Origin: Chitinimonas_A lacunae
GTDB taxonomy: Bacteria > Pseudomonadota > Gammaproteobacteria > Burkholderiales > Chitinimonadaceae
Direction of reading: 5' to 3'
Length of the DNA: 64,000 nt
NCBI RefSeq assembly: GCF_042650885.1
Contig: NZ_JBHSBU010000001.1
Location: forward strand, 1,426,001-1,490,000
Under the pieces are notes generated by a model that did no database searches, had not been told where the DNA came from, and saw only the letters and a program-made list of their open reading frames with translations. Positions 37,460 through 44,189 of the stretch are shown one piece after another. Made by a program: the position numbers and the translations under genes. How positions within the stretch are numbered: the stretch's first letter is position 1; each line of letters opens with the position of its first letter.

Positions 37460-38347
37460 TCAAGTATTTTCGGACACGACGATAGGGTGTTTTTCTGTCC
37501 AGTTACGCTCATAAGCGTTGGGCGACAGATAGCCCCGTTTCGAGTGCCGGCGCACGCTGTTGTAGAAGCCGACGATGTAGTCGGTGACGTCGCGTTTAGC
37601 CTCAGCCTGGTTGGCATAGTCACGCTGCCAGACCCGTTCCATCTTGAGGTTCAGGAAGAAGCGTTCCATCACGGCGTTATCCCAGCAGTTGCCTTTTCGG
37701 CTCATGCTCGCGCGCAAGCCATGGCGTTCGAGCAGGCGGCGGTGAGCCTCGCTGGCATACTGGCTGCCTCGATCAGAATGCACGATCAGACCGGGTGCTG
37801 GGCAACGCTGGGTGATAGCCCTCTGCAGCGCGGAACAGACCAGTTCGGCTGGCATCGTCGGCGCCATGGCCCAGCCGACGATCTTGCGCGAGAAGAGGTC
37901 CATCACGGCGGCCAGGTAGAGCCAGCCGCTGCGTGTGCGTAGATAGGTTATGTCGGACGCCCAAGCTTGGTTAGGCGCCGCTGGTTCGAACTGCCGGTCC
38001 AGCACATTGGCCGCCGTGGGCAGGCCGTGCCGGCTGTCCGTCGTGTGACGGAATTTGCGTTTCCAAGTGGCCTGCAACCCGTGAGCACGCATAAGACGAC
38101 GCACCCGGTGGCGGCCCAACTTGATCCCTTCGCTACGCAGCGTCGCCTGCAAACGCCGACTACCATAGCAACGCCCCGAACGGACAAAGGCCGCCTGCAG
38201 CCGGACGCTGACTGGGCATACCTTGGTTTTCCGGCCGCTGCGCCGTTGAGCCGCGTAGTAACCCGACCGGCTCACTCCCAGAACCTCGCACATCCTCGCC
38301 ACGTTGCCGGCCTTCTTCTGCAGTTGGGCGATGCGCCGGTAGATCAC
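37460..38347 (-). CDS. IS3-family transposase OrfB (copy A)
   Basis: 295 residues from a GTG overlapping the orfA stop. The rve-type DDE core is complete: Asp in SDITYLRTRSGW, Asp in HSDRGSQYAS, Glu in NAVMERFFLNLK. An N-terminal HTH_21 segment (YGSRRLQATLRSEG) is present. The gene appears intact, so the element should be able to transpose. Confidence 0.93.
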   Translation of the reverse strand: MIYRRIAQLQKKAGNVARMCEVLGVSRSGYYAAQRRSGRKTKVCPVSVRLQAAFVRSGRCYGSRRLQATLRSEGIKLGRHRVRRLMRAHGLQATWKRKFRHTTDSRHGLPTAANVLDRQFEPAAPNQAWASDITYLRTRSGWLYLAAVMDLFSRKIVGWAMAPTMPAELVCSALQRAITQRCPAPGLIVHSDRGSQYASEAHRRLLERHGLRASMSRKGNCWDNAVMERFFLNLKMERVWQRDYANQAEAKRDVTDYIVGFYNSVRRHSKRGYLSPNAYERNWTEKHPIVVSENT

Positions 38348-38640
38348 TTCAGTTCCCGGGCGAAGAAGGCCGATGCTTTTTTTAACAGCGCGTTGTCCTC
38401 GCGTAGCCGCCTCACTTCCGCCTCCAGCGCTCGAATGCGCTGCTGCTCCGCCGTCAGGGGCTTGCCGATTCCACGCTGCCCCGACAACTCGGCCTCGAAC
38501 TGCCCCAGCCAGCGACGGACCGCCGTCTCACCAAGGTCCAGGTCACGACAAACCTGGCCGACACTCAGCCCCTCGTCCTTGATCATCTTCACGACCTGGA
38601 GCTTGAACTCCGCGTCGAACGTTCTGCGCTTTTTACTCAT
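38344..38640 (-). CDS. IS3-family transposase OrfA (copy A)
   Basis: 98 residues starting at the ATG after GAGGAGAAATGG. An N-terminal helix-turn-helix (TFDAEFKLQVVKMIKDEG, GETAVRRWL) and a C-terminal leucine-zipper-like coil (IRALEAEVRRLREDNALL) match IS3 OrfA. It overlaps orfB by 4 bp. A run of seven A before G near the overlap is a likely -1 frameshift site that makes the OrfAB transposase. Confidence 0.93.
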   Translation of the reverse strand: MSKKRRTFDAEFKLQVVKMIKDEGLSVGQVCRDLDLGETAVRRWLGQFEAELSGQRGIGKPLTAEQQRIRALEAEVRRLREDNALLKKASAFFARELK

Positions 38641-38811
38641 CCATTTCTCCTCGCTTGGTGAATCATCCACCTATCGAGGTGTCCGGCCAAATTAGACCAC
38701 TACATCTGGGGTTTGGTGAACCTACCGGTAGGTAACATCTTCCTGCGCCCCTGCTCACACTTGTTTGGCCTTAGAACGGTGACCTCCTCCCGCTTAACCG
38801 AGCGGTCGGAA

Positions 38812-39648
38812 CTAGAGATTCCCAGCTTCAAGGTGAGCGCGTCGGAACTCGCTCGGGGTCAGGTTGCCCAGCGAACTGTGCGGGCTGAATTCGTTGTAAT
38901 CCTGTCGCCAGCGTTCGATCTTGTCGCGCGCATCGTCCAGCGACAGGAACCAGTGCACGTTCAGGCATTCGTCCCGCAAGCTGCCGTTGAACGACTCGAT
39001 GAACGCATTATCCGTGGGTTTGCCGGGACGTGAGAAGTCCAGCGTCACCCCATGCTCATACGCCCACTGATCCAGCGCCACCGAAATGAATTCGCTGCCG
39101 TTATCGACCCGAATCCGTTGTGGCGTCCCGCGCAGCGTCTGCAGGTGCCGCATCGTCGCCACCCCATCGGCCGCTTTCAGCGCGTAATCCACCGTGATCG
39201 CCAAGCTTTCCCGGCTCCAGTTATCCACCACAGTTAACGCCCGGATCTTCTGGCCGTTGAACAGCTGATCGGCGACGAAATCCATGCTCCAGCAGTCGTT
39301 CAAACTGGAGATCGCCGGCCGCTCCTGCCGGTGTGCTGCAGCCGCACGCCGTCTTGGCCGCTTGCGCCGCAGATTCAGCCCTTCCTCGCAGTAAATCCGG
39401 TAGGTCTTCTTGTGATTGATCAGCCAGCCCTCGCGCCGCCGCAGCACATGAATGCGCTGGGCGCCGTAACGGATGCGCGTGGCGGCAATCTCCCGGATCC
39501 GCTGGCGCTCGGCGCGGTCATCGCGCGGCCGTGGCCGATAAAAATAGGGGGCTTGGCGCAGCTGCATCACCGCCGTGGCGCGACGAATGCTGACGCGATA
39601 CGCGCCGATCAGAAAATTCGCCAGCTCGCGTTTGCGAGCCGGCTTCAC
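38812..39648 (-). CDS. IS407-group transposase OrfB
   Basis: 278 residues from a GTG overlapping orfA. DDE residues: Asp in WSMDFVADQLFNGQ, Asp in RVDNGSEFIS, Glu in NAFIESFNGSLRDECLN. The frame is uninterrupted. IS3 OrfB is normally translated as a fusion with OrfA through frameshifting. Confidence 0.9.
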   Translation of the reverse strand: MKPARKRELANFLIGAYRVSIRRATAVMQLRQAPYFYRPRPRDDRAERQRIREIAATRIRYGAQRIHVLRRREGWLINHKKTYRIYCEEGLNLRRKRPRRRAAAAHRQERPAISSLNDCWSMDFVADQLFNGQKIRALTVVDNWSRESLAITVDYALKAADGVATMRHLQTLRGTPQRIRVDNGSEFISVALDQWAYEHGVTLDFSRPGKPTDNAFIESFNGSLRDECLNVHWFLSLDDARDKIERWRQDYNEFSPHSSLGNLTPSEFRRAHLEAGNL

Positions 39649-39911
39649 AGCTTTTTTTGGATGACCTCCTGCAGCATCTGCTTGTCCAGGCTCAGGTCGG
39701 CCACCATGCGCTTGAGCCGGGCATTTTCTTCTTCCAGCTGCTTCAAACGGCGTAGTTCGGTCACGCCCAGGCCGCCGTATTTCTTCTTCCAGTTGTAGAA
39801 GGTCGCCTCGCTCACGCCCATCTTGCGGCAGACCTCCGCCACGGTCGTGCCCGACTCGGCTTGGCGCAGCGCAAAGGCGATCTGCTCTTCGGTGAACTTC
39901 GATTTTTTCAT
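39645..39911 (-). CDS. IS407-group transposase OrfA
   Basis: 88 residues from the ATG of MKKSKFTEEQIAFALRQAE. Motifs VAEVCRKMGVSEATFYNWKK and LEEENARLKRMVADLSLDKQ are diagnostic of the IS407 group OrfA. A run of seven A followed by GCTG at its end is a likely -1 frameshift site into orfB, which overlaps it. Confidence 0.9.
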   Translation of the reverse strand: MKKSKFTEEQIAFALRQAESGTTVAEVCRKMGVSEATFYNWKKKYGGLGVTELRRLKQLEEENARLKRMVADLSLDKQMLQEVIQKKL

Positions 39912-39991
39912 GACAAATCGCCCGGATAGGCTCAAATTTGCCAGAAATCTCTACTTTTGAACGCTACGGTTTTGCGGGGGGAGGTCAAAGA

Positions 39992-40381
39992 CTAAACCCA
40001 CCCAAGACCCATCTGATTACAAAAAATGTTTCGACACCCAATTTTCACAAGCACATCCCCACCTTCTAAATGAACCCAAATCATGGATTCCCCCAAAGGA
40101 AGTACGGGATGCCCTATTGAGGTTGAAAACATAAAGTGCTGACTTACTAAAAGATCGCTCACGGCATCACCCTCCACAAAGTCGCATTTTACTTCCCCAA
40201 TGTAACATGCAAACCCATCTTCATCAGAGAAAATGTTCTGAAAATTCAACAAGAAACAATCAGAACATTCCAATATCGCTAGTGGCATGCCTTGGGTCAT
40301 GTCTGACAGCACGACCTGAACACTTCGACCGTCGGGTGATACGACCAGCTTGTCAAGATTTACATCTTTCCATAACAGCAT
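39992..40381 (-). CDS. Candidate immunity protein of toxin module 3
   Basis: 129 residues, acidic, no signal peptide, no recognised family. It follows the toxin-tip fragment at 40403-40741 by 21 bp, has a low GC content like the other toxin/immunity genes of the island, and begins at an ATG preceded by AGGGCG. Position and composition make an immunity role likely. The IS407-group element ends 4 bp after its stop codon. Confidence 0.6.
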   Translation of the reverse strand: MLLWKDVNLDKLVVSPDGRSVQVVLSDMTQGMPLAILECSDCFLLNFQNIFSDEDGFACYIGEVKCDFVEGDAVSDLLVSQHFMFSTSIGHPVLPLGESMIWVHLEGGDVLVKIGCRNIFCNQMGLGWV

Positions 40382-40402
40382 TTTTTCGCCCTATCGCTCG
40401 TA

Positions 40403-40741
40403 TTATTTAACATAGTGTCCTGTCGAATGGGATTGATCGGGCAAGCGCTGCCCTTCGTAGTTTACACGCTCGTTATACTTCCCGCTTCCATCAGTCTTCC
40501 AGACCCTTCTGGTGGGTATAACCTCTCCATCAGGTTTTATCGTAACCTTGGAGCCATCAGGTCTCGTCCACGTTTCATACCCCCCTTCGCTGGTTCCTTT
40601 ATTCTGATATCCCTTCTGTTCCAAATCCTTACGAAGCTCTTCTCTGGTTTCTGGGCGTTTAGATTGGCCGTCATTATCATTTCCTTCTGGAGGTGAAGAA
40701 TTAGCGCCGGCACTTCCATTGCTTGCCCCACTTGTAGAAGT
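40403..40741 (-). pseudogene. Rhs/polymorphic toxin C-terminal tip cut off by IS copy B
   Basis: The minus-strand frame is open from the IS boundary to a stop at 40403. It encodes a Ser/Gly/Asn-rich linker (SGASNGSAGANSSPPEG), a helical segment (ETREELRKDLEQKG) and a compact C-terminal domain with EGGYETWTRPDGSKVTIKPD, RRVW and DQSHSTGHYV. The layout is that of a polymorphic toxin tip; conserved His, Arg and Thr near the end suggest a small RNase, which is inference. The 5' part (delivery domain) is missing: sequence beyond the IS on the right is unrelated. Confidence 0.6.
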
Positions 40742-40805
40742 TGTAGTGGTCTAATTTGGCCGGACACCTCGATAGGTGGATGATTCACCAAGCGAGGAGA
40801 AATGG

Positions 40806-41102
40806 ATGAGTAAAAAGCGCAGAACGTTCGACGCGGAGTTCAAGCTCCAGGTCGTGAAGATGATCAAGGACGAGGGGCTGAGTGTCGGCCAGGTTTGTCG
40901 TGACCTGGACCTTGGTGAGACGGCGGTCCGTCGCTGGCTGGGGCAGTTCGAGGCCGAGTTGTCGGGGCAGCGTGGAATCGGCAAGCCCCTGACGGCGGAG
41001 CAGCAGCGCATTCGAGCGCTGGAGGCGGAAGTGAGGCGGCTACGCGAGGACAACGCGCTGTTAAAAAAAGCATCGGCCTTCTTCGCCCGGGAACTGAAGT
41101 GA
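40806..41102 (+). CDS. IS3-family transposase OrfA (copy B)
   Basis: 98 residues, identical in sequence to OrfA of copy A. The A7G frameshift motif is at 41063-41070. It starts at the ATG after GAGGAGAAATGG. Confidence 0.93.
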   Translation: MSKKRRTFDAEFKLQVVKMIKDEGLSVGQVCRDLDLGETAVRRWLGQFEAELSGQRGIGKPLTAEQQRIRALEAEVRRLREDNALLKKASAFFARELK

Positions 41103-41986
41103 TCTACCGGCGCATCGCCCAACTGCAGAAGAAGGCCGGCAACGTGGCGAGGATGTGCGAGGTTCTGGGAGTGAGCCGGTCGGGTTACTACGCGGCTCAA
41201 CGGCGCAGCGGCCGGAAAACCAAGGTATGCCCAGTCAGCGTCCGGCTGCAGGCGGCCTTTGTCCGTTCGGGGCGTTGCTATGGTAGTCGGCGTTTGCAGG
41301 CGACGCTGCGTAGCGAAGGGATCAAGTTGGGCCGCCACCGGGTGCGTCGTCTTATGCGTGCTCACGGGTTGCAGGCCACTTGGAAACGCAGATTCCGTCA
41401 CACGACGGACAGCCGGCACGGCCTGCCCACGGCGGCCAATGTGCTGGACCGGCAGTTCGAACCAGCGGCGCCTAACCAAGCTTGGGCGTCCGACATAACC
41501 TATCTACGCACACGCAGCGGCTGGCTCTACCTGGCCGCCGTGATGGACCTCTTCTCGCGCAAGATCGTCGGCTGGGCCATGGCGCCGACGATGCCAGCCG
41601 AACTGGTCTGTTCCGCGCTGCAGAGGGCTATCACCCAGCGTTGCCCAGCACCCGGTCTGATCGTGCATTCTGACCGAGGCAGCCAGTATGCCAGCGAGGC
41701 TCACCGCCGCCTGCTCGAACGCCATGGCTTGCGCGCGAGCATGAGCCGAAAAGGCAACTGCTGGGATAACGCCGTGATGGAACGCTTCTTCCTGAACCTC
41801 AAGATGGAACGGGTCTGGCAGCGTGACTATGCCAACCAGGCTGAGGCTAAACGCGACGTCACCGACTACATCGTCGGCTTCTACAACAGCGTGCGCCGGC
41901 ACTCGAAACGGGGCTATCTGTCGCCCAACGCTTATGAGCGTAACTGGACAGAAAAACACCCTATCGTCGTGTCCGAAAATACTTGA
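41099..41986 (+). CDS. IS3-family transposase OrfB (copy B)
   Basis: 295 residues with an intact DDE triad. It differs from copies A and C by one Lys to Arg change in the WKRRFRHTTDSRHG segment; the second nucleotide difference is silent. It overlaps orfA by GTGA. Confidence 0.93.
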   Translation: MIYRRIAQLQKKAGNVARMCEVLGVSRSGYYAAQRRSGRKTKVCPVSVRLQAAFVRSGRCYGSRRLQATLRSEGIKLGRHRVRRLMRAHGLQATWKRRFRHTTDSRHGLPTAANVLDRQFEPAAPNQAWASDITYLRTRSGWLYLAAVMDLFSRKIVGWAMAPTMPAELVCSALQRAITQRCPAPGLIVHSDRGSQYASEAHRRLLERHGLRASMSRKGNCWDNAVMERFFLNLKMERVWQRDYANQAEAKRDVTDYIVGFYNSVRRHSKRGYLSPNAYERNWTEKHPIVVSENT

Positions 41987-42071
41987 CCACCACATAGATC
42001 GAATGGAGCGGAACAAACAATAATTGCCAAGGATCGGCAAGTTCATATTCTAATCACCTTCGCTACCCAGT

Positions 42072-42103
42072 AAAAATGGGCCCGGCAATGCGCCGGGCCC
42101 CAT
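42072..42103 (-). terminator. Terminator of the module 2 immunity gene
   Basis: GGGCCCGGC (42078-42086) and GCCGGGCCC (42092-42100) form a stem with a 5-base loop. On the minus strand it is followed by ATTTTTAC. The surrounding interval 41995-42238 has no gene. Confidence 0.75.
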
Positions 42104-42238
42104 CGCCGTCCCTACGGGACGTTGAGCGCATCCTCAGCAGAGGGGCATCTTGATTACTTCAACAATTCGCTCATCGTTTTGCTGATGTCGCAACGCACCG
42201 ATAACTGGACTCACGACCGGCAAATTGACCACTGCCTA

Positions 42239-42856
42239 TCACCTTTGCGCCTTAGGATCGAGCTTCACCTCGCCGTTGTCCGAGTAAAAGCGATATCCAT
42301 AAGGCAATCCTAGAAATTGGATCAGCTCTGGGCGCTGTTGCACTAAGTGATATGCATGGACCTTCTGCAAGGTCTTAGTGTCGCCATTGTATAGGTCAGT
42401 TGTTATCCACCATCCGGACATATGCTCAGGGGATGGGTACCTGACTCCCTGGACATCCCCCCCTTCGTACACACCCACGGAAATTACAACATTCTGCTCT
42501 AAGTAAGGAGGTACAAATTCAGCAGAGTGCTTTGCACATAGGCGGTTTTGATCTACCCAAAATCTAATTGCGTTGCGTATTCCCGGAACAAATTCCATTG
42601 TTTCCGGATCTAGCTCCCAAAAAGTGATTTTTTCCGATGCCATAGCAACGGCTTTCGTTAACCAAAAACCATAGCGAACAGTTTCTCCTGCCTCTATCTT
42701 CCCGCCGAGAGATACATAATTTAAGAGAAATAGCAGAAAATCTCTATACGCATCTATGTCGCTATGACTAGGCGCCGCGACGGAGAATTCGTAACCAGTT
42801 GACTGCATTAGTCCGTCAGTTTCGACGGTCAAACCATTCCGTACAAGGATGTTCAT
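42239..42856 (-). CDS. Candidate immunity protein of toxin module 2
   Basis: 205 residues, no signal peptide, acidic and aromatic-rich; no family recognised. Its ATG overlaps the toxin stop codon (ATGA at 42853-42856), which couples their translation, as is typical for toxin/immunity pairs. The frame is intact although the toxin upstream is frameshifted. It is followed by a strong terminator. Confidence 0.65.
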   Translation of the reverse strand: MNILVRNGLTVETDGLMQSTGYEFSVAAPSHSDIDAYRDFLLFLLNYVSLGGKIEAGETVRYGFWLTKAVAMASEKITFWELDPETMEFVPGIRNAIRFWVDQNRLCAKHSAEFVPPYLEQNVVISVGVYEGGDVQGVRYPSPEHMSGWWITTDLYNGDTKTLQKVHAYHLVQQRPELIQFLGLPYGYRFYSDNGEVKLDPKAQR

Positions 42857-43554
42857 GGGAGCTTGCCCTGCAATTGTTTGCCACGAATTTGACCGCCTTG
42901 CGACTTACTACAAGTCTTGCAATGAGGGTAGAGCTGCTGCGCCCCACTTGGTGGTGGGTTCAATGCGTTCGGTGGCTGATGGTCGGGGATAAAGTGCCCA
43001 CTTTTTGTACCGGGCTCACGGTCGCCGCAAGTGTGACAGCCTGTTTTGTTTCCGATTTCATCGATATCGCTTCTTTCCAAGGCTTTCGGCCAAGCCAGTT
43101 GTTAAAGTCGGAACGGATAGGGTTAATATTCCAAGGTTGATTTTTAACGACATCCGGCACTCGTTTTCCGATACCTTGATTTCTTTCAAAAAGCCAATGG
43201 TGGCGCTGCACACCATTTGGATCGGCATGATGTTGTTTTTGCTCATCCACTTTCGTGTGGCATCCCATGTGTGACTTCCAGCAGTTTTGAATTTGAATGC
43301 ACCTTTAAAAAGTCCATCATTAATCCACCACCAACCATCGAGAGCCCAACACCAGTCCAGTCTACGCAGCTCCAATCCCCATCATTTTGGTATAATTGCC
43401 ACCCCAATTCAGCTCCCCCGAAAACCAGCCCCCACGCAAACTCGCCAGTTGGGTCGATTTCCACTAAGGGATTGACATGAGCGTAAACGTACGTATTTAC
43501 GCCGTCGTATAGCCCTGATAGTCCCAGGGGTTCAAACGATTTGTTGGCGGCTCC
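42853..43554 (-). pseudogene. Orphan Rhs toxin tip, frameshifted (module 2)
   Basis: The sequence restarts just after the terminator of module 1 with a Rhs core end (EPLGLSGLYDG, NTYVYAHVNPLVEIDPTGE) and then a tip domain spread over three minus-strand frames: KFKTAGSHTWDATRKWMS, then VQRHHWLFERNQGIGK and VPDVVKNQPWNINPI, then GCHTCGDREPGTKSG, FIPDHQPPNAL and YPHCKTCSKSQGG. The last part has a CxxC ... DHQP ... CxxC layout typical of zinc-dependent nuclease tips. At least three frameshifts are needed to join it, so it is a decayed displaced tip, though its last frame stays open into the immunity gene. Confidence 0.7.
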
Positions 43555-43556
43555 AG

Positions 43557-43602
43557 ATAAAAGAAGGCCCGGGCGTTTAATGAGATGCCCGGGCCTCAAA
43601 AT
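43557..43602 (-). terminator. Terminator of the Rhs/immunity module 1 transcript
   Basis: GGCCCGGGC (43566-43574) and GCCCGGGCC (43587-43595), 12-base loop, followed on the minus strand by TTCTTTTATC. It separates the intact Rhs module from the orphan tip. Confidence 0.75.
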
Positions 43603-43619
43603 CGTACCAAGAGGCGATA

Positions 43620-44189
43620 TTAATCGGCCTTAGCACATTGTATGGATTGGACCCATGTCGGCAGGGGATCTCTGTTCGCAATCTCCCCTTCAAAAAATAT
43701 GAATGACTTCCCCATGGAATTAAGACCATGAGCCGTTTCAAGCACTTTTTTTACACCAGCGGGATCCAGAGTAAGCAAAGGGCCAATCGTCAAATCATTA
43801 ACTTTGCTGCATATTTTTAAATCCAACAAAACTCGGCTTGTTCCTGGAAGACTTAGCAAGTCTGAATTTTTTTTGACATCAAATTCTTCCATTATTTCTG
43901 TAGCCACGCGGGGGTCATTCAAGTATGTACTGATTCTTCCGTGAAGGCTTTTTCGGGCCAGCACGCCCCACCAAGATTGGTTCAAGCACTTCCAAGCATC
44001 AGAAAAATCAAACTTTGGAATATTGTGCTTTTGGTCAAATTGCGTTTTCAGATAACAAAATACGAGCCTTTCCAGGTCCCCACTTATAAATCCAGGGAGC
44101 TTTAAACAATAAGTGTTGCCAGATCTTACGTGAAATTCCGGCAGCAACATATTTCCCAGTCGACCTGGGTTTATTTTGACGTCATACAT
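43620..44189 (-). CDS. Candidate immunity protein of the intact Rhs toxin (module 1)
   Basis: 189 residues, no signal peptide, no recognised family. The ATG directly follows the TAA of the Rhs gene with no gap, which implies tight co-translation. It is AT-richer than the Rhs core. Near its middle it has KCLNQSWWGVLARKSLHG, and it contains no catalytic pattern. The position is the standard one for a Rhs immunity gene. Confidence 0.7.
   Translation of the reverse strand: MYDVKINPGRLGNMLLPEFHVRSGNTYCLKLPGFISGDLERLVFCYLKTQFDQKHNIPKFDFSDAWKCLNQSWWGVLARKSLHGRISTYLNDPRVATEIMEEFDVKKNSDLLSLPGTSRVLLDLKICSKVNDLTIGPLLTLDPAGVKKVLETAHGLNSMGKSFIFFEGEIANRDPLPTWVQSIQCAKAD

Larger units (their letters stand above)
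37452..38704 (-). mobile_element. IS3-family element, copy A
   Basis: 1253 bp. The termini are TGTGGTGGTCAAGTATTTTC at the left and, on the other strand, TGTAGTGGTCTAATTTGGCC at the right; they are imperfect inverted repeats that share the CGGACAC word further in. The element carries overlapping orfA and orfB. At the positions where copy B differs from the others, copy A matches copy C. Flanking trinucleotides (TAC left, TCT right) do not match, so no target duplication remains. Confidence 0.92.
38780..39987 (-). mobile_element. IS3-family element, IS407-like group
   Basis: 1208 bp bounded by inverted repeats TGACCTCCTCCCGCTTAACC (left) and TGACCTCCCCCCGCAAAACC (right, read inward). It carries orfA and orfB in the IS407-group arrangement. 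Flanks (ACGG left, AAGA right) show no target duplication. It lies between IS copy A and a Rhs immunity gene. Confidence 0.88.
40742..41994 (+). mobile_element. IS3-family element, copy B
   Basis: 1253 bp, same termini as copies A and C, opposite orientation to A. Two substitutions distinguish it: an AGA codon instead of AAA in the RRFRHTT segment of OrfB (near 41390) and GACCGAGG instead of GATCGAGG near 41672. Flanking trinucleotides (AGT, TAG) do not match, so it has no target duplication. Confidence 0.92.
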
